Assembly (NCBI GenBank): GCA_963575745.1
Contig: CAUYUJ010014179.1
Coordinates: forward strand, 56,001 to 120,000
Direction of reading: 5' to 3'
Source: Prorocentrum cordatum
Taxonomy: Eukaryota > Sar > Dinophyceae > Prorocentrales > Prorocentraceae
DNA length: 64,000 bases
This document shows positions 50,623 to 61,649 of the stretch, one piece after another. A model generated the notes under the pieces. That model did not search any database, was not told where the DNA came from, and worked only from the letters and a program-made list of their open reading frames with translations. Numbering within the stretch: the first letter of the stretch is position 1; the number at the start of each line of letters is the position of its first letter. Both the position numbers and the translations under genes were made by a program.

Positions 50623-51528
50623 GGCCACGCGCGGAGTCGCCATCTGCATTTTATTTGTTGTGTGGAGCGCAACAGTCAGGCAGTTCAGTCTCTCTTGCCC
50701 CCGATTGTTTCTGCCGCTCCTCCTCCTCCTCCTCCTCCTCCTCCTCCTCCTCCTTTTCGTCCAGACCTGCTGTAGAATACGACGGCAAAGCCCCGCTGCT
50801 GGCAGCCAGGCGGCGCCAGCCACAAGCCACCCCCTGGGGGCCCCGCGCTCTGGCGAGCAGGGGGCCGCCCCGTTCCTTCCCCTTTCCCCCCGCCTCCTCT
50901 CCCCTGGCCTCCCTCCTCCCCTCCCCCCCCGTCTTCGCCCCGCCGCCGACGTCGTCGTCGTTGTTGTCGTCTTCGTCGTCGTCGTCGTCGTGCGGTGGTC
51001 CCCCGCGGGGGTAGCATCTAAGGCATCGTTTCTGAAAGCGCCCATGGTGGCACATTTTGAGTCCCAGCTCGTTGGGCCCCACGCGTGGCGTGAACCGCCC
51101 GGCACCCACGCGCACCCTCGGTTTTGCATTGCGGCCTTGCTGGGCCCCGGCGCTGGCGCCGGTGTTTGCGTTCCCGGACCTTTCTGGGAACTTGTCGGTG
51201 GACGCTCCGGTGCTAGGCCGGAGGCCCCCCGCCGGGCCCAAATCGGTGGCGCGCCCTGTGGCAATCTAGGTTTTGCCGGCGCACTCTAGCCCCTCTATCG
51301 TGTCACGGCTTCCGCCTTCGATCGTGTCACGGACTCGGTGTGGCAGGGCCCGATTTTTGGGCTTCTCGAGATCTCCAGCTGTCTCTGAGGCCTGCTTGGG
51401 CGCTCACTGTCAGACTATAGTTGGTTTTGGCGCCCTGCCCTGCTGGGCCCAGCTCGCCGGAAGCGGCCGTTCAGGCTTCCACTGGGCCTCTTCTCTCTCC
51501 GCTCCTCCCTCTTTCCCCCTCTTCGCGC
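50623..51528. other. Region after the reverse transcriptase, no gene
   Basis: Contains a CTC array (50716-50755) and GTC/TCG triplets (50946-50990). Possibly the 3' untranslated part of the LINE at the start. Confidence 0.5.
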
Positions 51529-51798
51529 GAATTCGGGCTTGTCGGGAGTGCCGTGGTGGATGGAGATGCGGGCGGCCAGTTGGCTTCCGTGCGTGCTCCA
51601 AGGTTCATTGGATGCGCCCTTGGCGCGAATTCGCCTCCTTCCCTCCATCCCCCGTCTTTGCATGAATTCGCGCTTGATGTGGCTTTAGTGTCGGATGGAG
51701 ATGCGTGCGGCCTTGTCGCCTCCATGCGCGATTTAAGGTTCATTCGAAGCGCCTCCGGCGCGAATTCGTCGCGAGCGTCTCCCATCCGCGGTTGTGGA
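51529..51798. repeat. 135-bp tandem duplication
   Basis: GCGCGAATTCG, GTGTCGGATGGAGATGCG or GTGGTGGATGGAGATGCG, and AAGGTTCATT recur in order at an offset of 135 bp; a third partial copy starts at about 51767. Confidence 0.75.
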
Positions 51799-53429
51799 GG
51801 CCCCAGGCGCTCGTCTCGAGCGTCTCCTTTCTCCCCTCCCTTCCTCCGTCCTCCCCCTCTCGTCTCCTCCTCTCCCGGGGTCGCGGCACGGGGTGCGCCA
51901 GGATGGCCGCTCCCGTGCTGTAAATTGGCGCGCGCGCCGGCTGCATGCGGAGGTGGGCCACTGACGTGCCGCCCGGTTTTGTGGGCCGCTCCCTCCAAAG
52001 AGCCGCTGCTCGCTCGCGCTGCCTCTTTGGCTCGCCGCCTCCACACGGCATGGCCGTGTGGACAGCCTCGTCCATCATTCAGTGTTTCAGTTGCGTTCGG
52101 GAGCAACTCTTAGCCTTGCCTGTCTCACTCCATTGGGACGTTCCTGCACGCAGCTTACAGCACAGCGTGCCTGAATTCAGATCCTCTGACGCTGGGAGGG
52201 TCCCGGGATTACAGTAATTTCTCTGGCCTTTCTCTCTGCCCTCCTCCCCTCCCCCTCCTCATTCCCTGATTTGTTCGGGTACTGTGCTTCGGCATTTTTG
52301 GCGTCAGGTGTGGATGCGCTGCTTACTCCGATGTTCGTCTTGCGGCTGAGCAGGCCCTAAGTTTCACGTGCCGCGGCTGGGTTTCGAAAGCTTCGGGTTC
52401 CTTGCAGTATGCACGTGTTTCCTGTCTCCCCTCGCCTCGCTCTCCTCCTCCTCCTCCTCCTCCTCCTCCTCCTCCTCCTCCTCCTCCTCATGTCCGTGCC
52501 TGTATCCGATGGGCGCGTTCATAGCCCCCGTGAGGGGAAGCGGATCTCATGCTCAGTGCCCCGGGACGGGCCACATGCGCTTGCTCGTGCACTGCGGCCG
52601 TGAACATGCAGGAAAAAAACAACAAACAAAAAATATGGTTTGAATTCTTCGCCCACGAAAAATGTGAGGCCCGCGCCTTGTCAGAAGCAGCCCCCTTCAG
52701 AGGAGCCTGCCCGCCAAGAGAGGTCTCAGGCGTAGTCTTCGCCACGAAGAGTGCGCGGGCGGCCTTAGGCACTGACCGAAGCGGGTGTGCTGGATGGTGG
52801 GCGGCCAGTGCGAGCTGCCGAAGGAGAGAGTAGCGGAGGACCCATCGGAGTGGCAAGCCATCATCCACTGGGCGGGAGAAAGCGAGGGAAGTACCGGGGT
52901 TGAAATAAACACGTCTCAACGACAAACAGGGGTAGTGGTAGTGAACGAAGACGTACTCTAAGAAAAGATTTGGGTGACCAGCAAGATGCACGCTCTAGTA
53001 AAACAAGGATCTGATTTACCGAAGTAGCGCAGCGAATGGACATAAGACGAAACAGCACTCCCTGAACGCAGAGACCAGTTCACGAATCACAGGAACCTAC
53101 TCATTCAAAGTGGGGCAGACTCCTCTAAACGGGAATCGTTCCACTACCCCGACCTATAAGTGCTTCAACCAGTGCCGCCGGAGATCCGTCGCTGCACGCC
53201 CCTGGGGACCTGGCTGTGGGCGACCGTCGCGCGATCGGTGCCCTCCGTTGGGGGCCACGGCGCGGGCGACTCCGCGCGCTTCGCCCCGAGGCGGGAGTGC
53301 AGGCCCCGACGCCGCCCGTGGACCTCTTCCACAAGACGCGGCTGTGCAGGCCTCCGGCCTCCCACCCCCCAGGGCTTCGTGGAGGAGGAGGAGGAGGACC
53401 CAAGAAGAAGACTGATGCATAAACATGTG
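51799..53429. other. Gene-free stretch
   Basis: 52443-52490 is a CTC array. At 52640 the 17-base word GTTTGAATTCTTCGCCC also occurs at 34154 near the start of the reverse transcriptase fragment. No protein family recognised. Confidence 0.5.
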
Positions 53430-53680
53430 CAGTCGGGGCCCTGAAGAACGAACCCTTTCTGTTGGGAGGGGCACCGTGTTCCTTGGTTGCTTCACAGTGC
53501 TCCTTGGGCTTGCCTGAGGTTTTCCATGGACCATCGGAGTTTAACGTATGGGAGAAAGGGGCCTCGTTCCTCATTGTTCGTTAAAATCTGAGTTTAATGT
53601 ATGGGAAAATCGGAGCTTAATGGATGGGGAAAAGGGGCCTCGTTCCTTATTTTTCGCTCCTCAGGTCAACGCCCCGACTG
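53430..53680. mobile_element. Repeat family E, copy 3
   Basis: Ends CAGTCGGGGCC and GCCCCGACTG, flanked by TG on the left and TA on the right. The core GGGGCCTCGTTCC is duplicated inside, making this copy longer (251 bp). Confidence 0.7.
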
Positions 53681-53684
53681 TACT

Positions 53685-53765
53685 TCCAGAGATCCGCGCG
53701 GACCCCTCTCGGAGCGGCGCTGGGCCCCCCCTCTCACCGGCGCGCGCGCGCGGCGCGAGGGCGAG
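53685..53765. mobile_element. Repeat family A, copy 5 (partial)
   Basis: AGATCCGCGCGGACCCCTCT, CGGCGCTGGGCC and CGGCGCGCGCGCG match the left half and centre of the family; the right arm is missing. Confidence 0.5.
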
Positions 53766-53808
53766 AGCTGCAGTTTGAAGGAGGATCCGCGCTCCACGCT
53801 TTGAACTT

Positions 53809-53936
53809 GGCATCGCTCGGACGTGTGCATGTTTCCGCCGGCGAGGACCATCGAGGAGCATCCTTGATCAGTTGGCGAAGAAACCACGCACGAAACCGAA
53901 ACAAAAACACGGGGAAGCGACGTCCGAGCGCTGGCC
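53809..53936. mobile_element. Repeat family D, copy 2
   Basis: GGCATCGCTCGGACGTGTGC at the left, GCGACGTCCGAGCGCTGGCC at the right, interior GAGGACCATCGAGG and ACGAAACCGAAAC. Confidence 0.75.
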
Positions 53937-54929
53937 AGTCGAAGCTGCTGCTGAATTTGAAGACGAGGGTGCCCCGCGCGCCGAGGCGAGAGCCGCAGTT
54001 TGAAAACGGCCTGCCCCCCGATTCTGAAGCCATTGCAAATCTCAAGCTGCGGGGTCATCGAGGGCGTGGAAGTCTCAGGCGATGCCTGGCTCGCTCTGCG
54101 GACACGTCTTGGGGGGCGACAGGACTGAGCCCTTATATGGAGAAGGGGTGGATGGGGGAGAGAGGGGAGGGGAAAGAGATGGAGTCAGAAGGGGCGGGGA
54201 GGAGGAAGAGGAGGCGGGAGGAGGAATAATCGGAGCAGGAAGAAGAGTTGGAGGAGGAGACGGAGAAGGAAGAGGATGACTAGGAGGAGGAGAAGGAGGA
54301 TCCTCCTCCTCCTTCATTTCTCTCCCTCTCCCTCCTCCCGTGGCAGCGTTACTTAGTCAGCATGGATCATGGACCCCAAATTGTAAGGCAGTAGTCGCTT
54401 CGCTCACTCCGCCAGTCCATGTCGAATGGTCTTCGGCCCAACCCACCGTGCCTGGGTGGTTGGTCTGATGCCGTGGGGATGTTCGTTTGGACCTTGTCGA
54501 GGCCTGTCGGCGGCCTCCTGGAGGCAGTTCAGAAGCCTTTGTGGGGTTGCTTGGGACCTCGTGGGGGCTTTGGGGGGCTTCTGGGGCCTCCTGGATGCTT
54601 CTTGGGGCGGAAGGCTCGGATGTTCGGTTCGCATTCCCCAATCAGGGGCCCTTTTGGGCAGTGTTCGGCGCCTCTTTGGCCGTCTAGGTGTCCTCTTGGG
54701 GGCCTCTTGGGCCCTTTTGGATTGTCGGAAGTAAGAAACATGGAGAAGTCCCGAAGCATGAAGAAACCGATGGGACTTTGTTGAGTTTGGCCTCTTGGGG
54801 TCCTCTTGGGAAGGCTCTTGGAGGCCTCTTCGGATGTCTTGGGTGTATGTTTTGCACCACATCCAAAGCGGGCACCTTGTTTACCCTGGACGCCCCGCGC
54901 AGTCCTCACCCGCACCCCTGTCTTCCTCG
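53937..54929. other. Gene-free stretch with GGA tract and CTTGGGG words
   Basis: 54140-54330 is purine-rich (GGA, GAAG) passing into CTC; 54490-54840 repeats CCTCTTGGG, GGCTTTGGGG and TTGGGGTC. No gene recognised. Confidence 0.5.
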
Positions 54930-55285
54930 CCATCACCATCACCATCACAATTATCGCACTCGTCAACATCACCCACATCATCACCATCATCATCAGCATC
55001 ATCATTATCAGCATCAGCATCAGCATCATCATTATCATCATCATCGTCGTCATCATCATCATCAGCATCATGTTCTTCTTCATCATCCTCATCCTGATAC
55101 CCATCCTCATCAGCATCATGATCTGAAGCATCATCGTCACCATTACCAACACCATCACCACCATCACCAACACCATCACCATTACCATCCCCCACACACA
55201 CACACACACTCACGCACTCACTCGCACCCACGCGCTCTCACACACTCGTCACCCCCACTCAGCAGCATTATCATCATCCTCATCC

Positions 55286-55327
<42 letters not shown>

Positions 55328-55400
55328 TCATCATCATCATCATCATCAAAACGGTCATCTCTACATTATTATTTTCGTCGTCATCACCATCATCAGCATC
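54930..55400. repeat. CAT/CAC triplet array
   Basis: Long CAT, CAC and CAG triplet tract with a CACACA run at 55191-55212. His-rich or Met/Asp-rich ORFs across it are artefacts. It runs right up to the DinoSL-like sequence at 55408. Confidence 0.85.
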
Positions 55401-55407
55401 ACCCTAT

Positions 55408-55423
55408 GCCATTGTGGCTCAAG
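55408..55423 (+). other. Relict spliced-leader sequence (DinoSL-like)
   Basis: GCCATTGTGGCTCAAG matches the 3' 16 bases of DinoSL (GCCATTTTGGCTCAAG) with one difference, and the preceding CCTAT is a rougher match. An ATG follows at once at 55424, the arrangement expected for a retroposed, trans-spliced mRNA. Confidence 0.65.
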
Positions 55424-55771
55424 ATGTTTGGGCGCCCCGCCGCGGACGCCCCCGCGCGTTCCCGCCGCGTTGCCCGGCACTGCGGCCAGGCAGCCTCCTT
55501 CCCTCCCTCTTCTAGCTCGGCTCATCCAAGTTCGTATACGCACGGCCTGTATGGCGCTGCCGTCCACGCTGCCGCCGACGGGACGAAGCCAGGCGAATCA
55601 TCGTCTGACCTCTTGCACGACGCTATGGTCGTGCCCCCCCAATTCATGAGCATGGTGGTGACAGCTTCTGCTTCCTGCAGCCCTGCGCCGACGACGGCGC
55701 CACCGCGCAACATCTCCATTTTCGACGCGATCGCCGGGAACATCAATCAGAGGCCTAGCAACGTCGTGTAA
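55424..55771 (+). CDS. Short hypothetical protein behind a DinoSL relict
   Basis: ATG directly after the leader-like sequence; 115 codons to TAA at 55769. The sequence begins MFGRPAADAPARSRRV and ends NISIFDAIAGNINQRPSNVV. Composition is less biased than the shadow frames around it, but no domain is recognised. Possibly a processed retrocopy of an expressed gene, complete or truncated. Confidence 0.45.
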   Translation: MFGRPAADAPARSRRVARHCGQAASFPPSSSSAHPSSYTHGLYGAAVHAAADGTKPGESSSDLLHDAMVVPPQFMSMVVTASASCSPAPTTAPPRNISIFDAIAGNINQRPSNVV

Positions 55772-56569
55772 GCGTCGCGGCTGTCTTGCTCGTCTTGCTC
55801 TGTCCATCCCGCGCGACGTCGCCGGCCGGGGATGTGGGCTGGCCCGTGCGTGCCTCGACTCCAACGGCGGCTTCGTCTGCTCGGAAGCTCATGCCAATGC
55901 CGCGCACCTAGCAGTACCGTCCGCGAGGTGCTGCCGCTGCACGCGCCCTCTCCGCACGAGGAGCACCGCGCGCACCCCGCGCGTTGAAAATTGCGCGCTT
56001 CGCGTGCGGATCGCCAGGCTCCGCCCGAGTATCCTCGCATTCCGCGCGGGGGAAGCTCGCGCGCCACGGGCGGACCCTCAAACCCCAATTGGCTGAGCTC
56101 CACGCGCTAGGTGCCGACCATCACGCTCCACATCCTCCTCCTCCTCCTCCTCCTCCTCCTCCTCCTCCTCCTCCTCCTCCTCCTCCCCTCCTCCCTCCTC
56201 CTCCCTCCTCCTCCCTCCTCCTCCCTCCTCCTCCTCCTCCTCCTCCTCCTGCTCCACTGGCGGAGCCCTGCGCCCCGCGCGACGAGCCTCTCACGCAGCA
56301 CGCGACGGTGACCGCGCGCCCCGCGCGCGGCAGAGCACGCTCTCCACGCGAGGCGCCGCGCGCCTCACGCGGGGGACGTCGCCTCGATCCGCCTCAGGGC
56401 GTGTCGTGCTCCACGCGCGGATCCCCACCGCCCACGACTGGACCGTCAGGCCTCGCGCGCGGACCGCCGAGATCGGCCCGCGGACCATCGAGGTCCACGG
56501 GAACGAGCTTCACGCTCCACGCGCGGGCTCTTTCGCCCCACGGGCTGCCCTCCACGCTCCACAGGCGGA
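55772..56569. other. Gene-free stretch with CTC array
   Basis: 56130-56252 is a CTC/TCC array. From 56400 on, the word CTCCACGCGCGGA recurs irregularly. Confidence 0.5.
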
Positions 56570-56864
56570 ACACGACGCTCCACGGGCGGAGCCCCGCGCA
56601 CCACGGGCGGAGCGTCGCGCGCCACGCGGTGATCTCCGCGATCCAGAGGCCCTGGCATCGCTCGGACGTGTGCATTGTTTTCTCGGCGAGAACCATGGAG
56701 GACGATCCTGGGCCATCGAGCAGAACAAAACACGCACGAAATCGAAAAATGCACGGGAAATGGGCGTCCGAGCGAGGGCGAGATGCGGAACATGACGCTC
56801 CACGGGCGGAACCTCGCGCACCACAGGCGGAGTGTCGCGCGCCACGCGGTGATCTCCGCGATCA
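56570..56864. repeat. Direct repeats of 74 bp around a family D element
   Basis: 56570-56643 and 56791-56864 share ACGACGCTCCACGGGCGGA or ATGACGCTCCACGGGCGGA, then GCGCGCCACGCGGTGATCTC. The MITE at 56654-56778 lies between them. Confidence 0.7.
56654..56778. mobile_element. Repeat family D, copy 3
   Basis: GGCATCGCTCGGACGTGTGC at the left, GGGCGTCCGAGCGAGGGC at the right, interior GAGAACCATGGAGGACGATC and ACGAAATCGAAAAATGC. Confidence 0.75.
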
Positions 56865-56909
56865 ATTTTCGGGCCATCGCGTTCGCGCAGGAAGTCTGAT
56901 GCTCCACGC

Positions 56910-57233
56910 GCGGATTTTCTGGCCGAGCAAGCTCAGGATGAGTGCGCCGTGCTCTTCGCGAAGCTCGTGTCCTGGGCCTTCGTGATCGGCGACGCTCGCG
57001 CGGACCCCGCTGTTTTCGCGCTCTCCTTCCTCGACGCCGGTGCGCGGTGCCACGCGAAGCCGATGGGCGATTTTAAGATCGAGATGGATATCGACGCCAA
57101 GCTCCAGTTCAAGGAGCTCGCCGATGCCCTCTCTGCTCGCACCGACGCCGTGCTCTCGGCCGTCTGCAAAAGGTGCGACCCTATGCTCACCGACAAGGAC
57201 ACCCTCATCCAGAAAGTGGGGGGCCACATGTGA
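56910..57233 (+). CDS. Exon fragment, helical protein ending in VGGH motif
   Basis: Frame reads ADFLAEQAQDECAVLFAKLV, AVFALSFLDAG, FKIEMDIDAKLQFKELADAL and TLIQKVGGHM before TGA. LIQKVGGH parallels LIDKIGGH at the end of the protein at 39790-41560, so I place it in the same broad family. A plausible continuation (VAPLKMYDQISTSIPTMRAA) is found at 58729 after a 1.5-kb segment. Function unknown. Confidence 0.5.
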   Translation, partial: ADFLAEQAQDECAVLFAKLVSWAFVIGDARADPAVFALSFLDAGARCHAKPMGDFKIEMDIDAKLQFKELADALSARTDAVLSAVCKRCDPMLTDKDTLIQKVGGHM

Positions 57234-58728
57234 ATCCTACCACCCCCTGGATTAAAAAGTTGAGATCGGAGCTACACCGAAAGAGCCGCATCCTGGTATT
57301 CCTCCGTCGTTCGGCTTTCGAGCCGCGACTTTCGATCGGGACTGGATCCTGGGAAGTCGATGGTCGCTGTTCGACCGGACCTCTATCCTCGACCCTCGAA
57401 GTATCTGGGGCCCTCGATCCTCGATCCTCGAGCCTCGATCGAACCTCGATCATGGATGTTCGATCGGCCAGGCATTCTGGAGCCTGGAGTTTCGATCAAG
57501 CCTGGAACATCGGTTCTCGATCGTCGCTCTTCGATCGGCCATCCAGCGTCGAACTTCGACGGATCGTGGCCGCTCGATCCTGGCTCCTCGATGTCCGAAC
57601 GGCCCTGGATCCTCGACCCTCGATCTCCGACCCTCAACCATCCAGCGTCGAACTTCGACGGATCGTGGCCGTTCGATCCTGGCTCCTCGATGTCCGAACG
57701 GCCCTGGGTCCTCGACCCTCGATCTCCGACCCTCAATCGCTAGGTGGCTGTCGAACTTTGATCGGCCGTGGAACCCAAAGCCTCGTTTCCGATCGATATG
57801 GGTTCGCTCTTCCACAGTCGGTCCTGGGTCATCGATCGTGTATCCTCGATCATCGATCCTGGATCGTCGATTCTGGACCGTACATCCTGGGTCAACCGCG
57901 TCGCCCCAAAATGACCCTGGGATCGAACCTCCCACAGGGGGGCCTGCGACCCGACGCGACCTCAAGATGGCCTCAAGATGACTCCAAGACAAACCTGTGA
58001 ACCGAACGATGCAACGGCCATCCCTGCGGACATCCGCCCAGGCGCAGATAGGACCGCGCGCGCGAGGCTGTGGCAACTGGAATCTGACTTGCACGGAGAG
58101 CATGCGACACGGAACAATCAAATACTGTGATGATAAGAGGAGAGAGTGGGAAGAGGAATAGGTCCGCGGCGTCTGTGTGAGCGTACATGAGACCAGAAAC
58201 TCGAATGTCAGGAAGTCTCAAGCGAAATCGTCGTTTTCTGGTGGCATGAGATGCGACAAAAAGTAATGTGTGAAGAAGTCCCACGCGAAATCGCCACTGT
58301 CTGGCGGCCTCAAAAGGGACCGGAATATTTTTTTGAGGAAGTCCCACGCGGAATCGCCACTTTCCGGTGGCATGGCCGAATTTCCGGTCGCCCTGGAAGG
58401 CGACCATAAATTTTTTTTGAGGAAGTCCTAGGCAGAATCCCACTTTCCGGTCGGAGCCCCATTTGGCCTTTATAATATTAAAAGGGATGATGGAGGCACC
58501 GGAAACTCCGGAATTGGCAACAAATCCAACATTGTCCCGGGGCCCCGCTGCCTAACGGGAGGCAAACCACGTCTACCTCGGCCCCTGCGGTCTCCACTTT
58601 TTAATCCAGGGGGTTGTACTCCTACCCCCCCCCAAAACGATTTCTGAGGGGAGGGTGGGATTCACTTCAACGATGTGAACCCCACCCTCCCCATCGGAAA
58701 TCGTGGGGGGCAGGGGTTGGGTTCACAT
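57228..58728. mobile_element. 1.5-kb segment with inverted ends, intron-like insertion
   Basis: Both borders carry CACATGTG (57225-57232 and 58724-58731). The outer sequence GGCCACATGTGAATCC at the left mirrors GGTTCACATGTGGCC at the right, and CCCCCTGGATTAAAAAGT (57244) is inverted at 58592-58611. It separates two segments that look like one protein. It may be an introner-like element or a transposon; exact borders are uncertain. Confidence 0.5.
57539..57736. repeat. 99-bp tandem duplication
   Basis: Two near-identical 99-bp units starting CCATCCAGCGTCGAACTTCG at 57539 and 57638, inside a wider region of TCGATCCTCGACCC words (57400-57880). Confidence 0.88.
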
Positions 58729-58731
58729 GTG

Positions 58732-59394
58732 GCCCCCTTGAAAATGTACGACCAGATCTCCACCAGTATCCCCACCATGCGCGCCGCGCTCAACCGCATC
58801 CAACAGTTTCTCACCTCGTCAGCATCATCTACCGCGGCGGCTTCACACCGTTTTAAATCACTTTTGTGCTGCCCAGGATTCGGGCACATTCTCCAAATTT
58901 GCTCCTCCTTCTGGCCCCTCCTTTGTGCGCCAATTCTCCAAATTTGATATTTTCCTCCTGGCTTCTCTTCCAGGGCCCTTTGGTCCAGACGGGGCCCGAC
59001 GTCATCAGAAACGTTTGAAGGTATCTGTTGGGCCAACATGTGAGAGACCCCATCCCGTTGAGCCACTTTCCGATTGAATTTTCCGCGCATGGGCGGGCCC
59101 CGAATCCCCAGCTCATCGCGGGCTGGAAATTTTGGACGCCCAGCCAGAAGCGGCGCCCAGGCGAGCTGCCCTGACCAAGGATGCGAAGGAGCATCAGTGG
59201 AATTAGCCTCACCCCCCGATAACCAATTGACCCCCCCCGCACCACGGAGTGCTGATTATTCGCGGCCAGTGCAGTTCTGGTCAGGGAAGGAAGGCTGCAA
59301 GGCCGAACTTGTTCTATCGCAGGGGAAAGTTGCGAATCGAAGTTGCTATTTTCTTTTGCTGAATAGCAAGGACTCCTAAGGATTCCGGTTGAGT
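58732..59394. other. Short open frame then gene-free stretch
   Basis: 58729-58857 may encode VAPLKMYDQISTSIPTMRAA and RIQQFLTSSAS; beyond that no gene is recognised. Confidence 0.4.
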
Positions 59395-60380
59395 TCCTTT
59401 GGAATCCGATGGGTGTCTTAGGGAACCCGATGGATCCCGATGGATGGCCGAAGGAATCGTATGCATGCCCGAAGGAATCCTATGAATTGCCCACGGGGTC
59501 CGAAAGCAACCCATAGATTTCCTAAGGAATCCCATCGCTGTCCCAAGGAACCACATGGGATGTCATAAGGCATCCGATGGATTTCCGAAAGAGTCCGATG
59601 GATGCCTTCAGGATCCCTGACAGAACTTTCAAGGGATCCCATGCATTTCCGAAGGATTCCCCTGGGTTCCCTTCGAAATCGCATTGAGGATGTTGTGAGG
59701 AAACTCGTGGGTTTTGTGAGGACGCCGATGGATCTTTTCAGGGATCCTAGAGATTTCTTACGGTTTCCTATGGCTTTCCTCTTCCTCCTCATTGCGCGCC
59801 CAATCCCGACTTGTTTACTCCGGCTGTTTTCATTTGTATCCCCGCCAATTGGCCTTCACGTGTTATTGAACATGTTTGTGTATAAGAAAGTTTCTCACGT
59901 ATATAAGAAATGTTAGATTCCGAGTCGCAGTTGTTTGATGGAAGTTGGTCCTGGGATTCCTCACCCTCCTCTTCCTCATCCTTCTCCTATGGATTCCCGT
60001 TGGACTTGTACAGAATGCCGAAGGAATCCGATGGATGTCCTGAGGAACCCGATGGATTGCCGAAGGAACCCGATGCTTTCCCGAAGGAAGCGTATGGATG
60101 TACTTGGGATCCTCCAGGGTTTTCCGAAGGGTTCCAGTTGATTTTCTTACATCATCCCATGACTTTCCTAAGGAATCCGATGGATGTCTTACGGAACCCG
60201 ATTGATCTGCAAAGGAATTCTACAATAATTATGTTGGATGTTTGTGGATATCTCAAGGGGATGCCATCGGATTCCTATGGGTTGCCAAATGAACCTTATG
60301 GATTGCTTGAGGAATCCCATGGATGTCCAAAGGAATGTTATGGATATCCGAGGGAGTCGTATGGATTTGTTGTTTAATTC
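59395..60380. repeat. Degenerate repeat of a GGAATCCGATGGATG word
   Basis: The words CCGAAGGAATCC, CCGATGGATG and GAGGAACCCGATGG recur dozens of times at 59395-59780 and 60010-60370, separated by 230 bp of AT-richer DNA. Spacing is mostly a multiple of three, giving an ORF (59910-60377) with KESDGCPEEPDGLPKEPD-type repeats. Confidence 0.7.
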
Positions 60381-61649
60381 TTATGAACGTGCAGGATCTC
60401 ATTGATCATCAGCATCGTCATCATCTTCATCATTATGCTGAGATCTCTGGGACAACGTTTATCATCCCCCTTGGACCCCGAACTTTATTATCCCCAGGGG
60501 GTTATTAGCTGGAGCTGGTGGTTAAAGGGTTGGGGAAGCCGTCGTACCCTAAGAAGGGGAGGATGGAAGGGGATCTGGAGGATAGGGAGAGGGAAGGGGG
60601 AGGGGGAGGAGGGAGGGAGGAGGACGTTGGCAGATTTGGCATGGGGAGGGGGACAATGAGGAGGGCGGGCAGAAAGGCCAGAGGCCTCTTCGGATCTCTC
60701 CCGGAGTCTCTTCGGATGTCTCTTGGGAACGTTTTGGGGTCCTCCTGGGGCGTCTTGAGGTCCCTATGGCGGGCCAGGGGGCCCCTTGGAGCGTCTTGGG
60801 TGCCTCGGGGAGACACTTGGGGCATCTTTGGGGTCTCTCGGGGACAGCCTAGGGACCTTTTGGGGGTCTCTTTGGGGCCTCTTGGATCGCCCGTTGTGGC
60901 CCTCTTGCCGCACTCTTTTGAGCTGTGGCGGCCGGGTCCAGTTTGGAGGAGATCAATTGGGGAGGGGGTCGCCGATGAGTTTCGCCCCTCTAGAGCCATT
61001 GAGATCGTTTCTTTGAGCACTCTTGTTGTGTTCTTGGGCGCTCTTCGGCCCTCTTGGGGCTCTCTTGGATCGTTTTTGAGCGATCTTGAGGCTTCGGAGG
61101 GTCAGTGTAGGAAAAAATGCGAGAAGGCTAGCAGCATTGATGTTCCATGTTTTTTGTTTGAAGGATTTGGGATTGTTGGTGGCTTCCTTGGGAGGCTCCG
61201 TGGTCACTTGGAGCCGTCTTGGGGTGATCTTGGGGGTCTCTTGGAGCATGCTGGAAGCAATTTCTTGAGCTGTCTTGAGCCATCTTGGGGCCATCTTGGG
61301 GCCATCTTGGGGCCACCTCGGACGCCCCAGCGGGTCGCGAGCCCCCCGTCCAGGTCCGGGGGAGGGGGTGCCAGGGGAGGTCGAGGCTCCTCCCCTGAAG
61401 GACGGCCATCCCGCCCACTCCCACCCGCCCTCCTACCACATGAGTGGCAGTGGAGCCTCCGCATGGGCAGGGGCCGCCATCGACCATGATCGAGAACCAG
61501 TGCAGACGCCAGCCGGGTGCACGATGCCCGCGAGGTGCGCAGCGCGTGCCGGGGCACTCAAATCTCAATGCAGACAGATCACGGGGCTCCCGCACATCAC
61601 GGCCGCGGGATATCATATGTTGTGTTGGTCTTTAAGATGTGGATGTTGG
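60381..61649. other. Gene-free stretch rich in CTTGGGG words
   Basis: 60676-60905 and 61180-61320 repeat TCTTGGGG, CCTCTTGGG and CATCTTGGGGC (three exact tandem units at 61270-61310). No protein motif. Confidence 0.5.

Noticed and set aside
54930-55400. His-rich metal-binding protein
   Set aside because: Follows from the CAT/CAC triplet array; no flanking domain.
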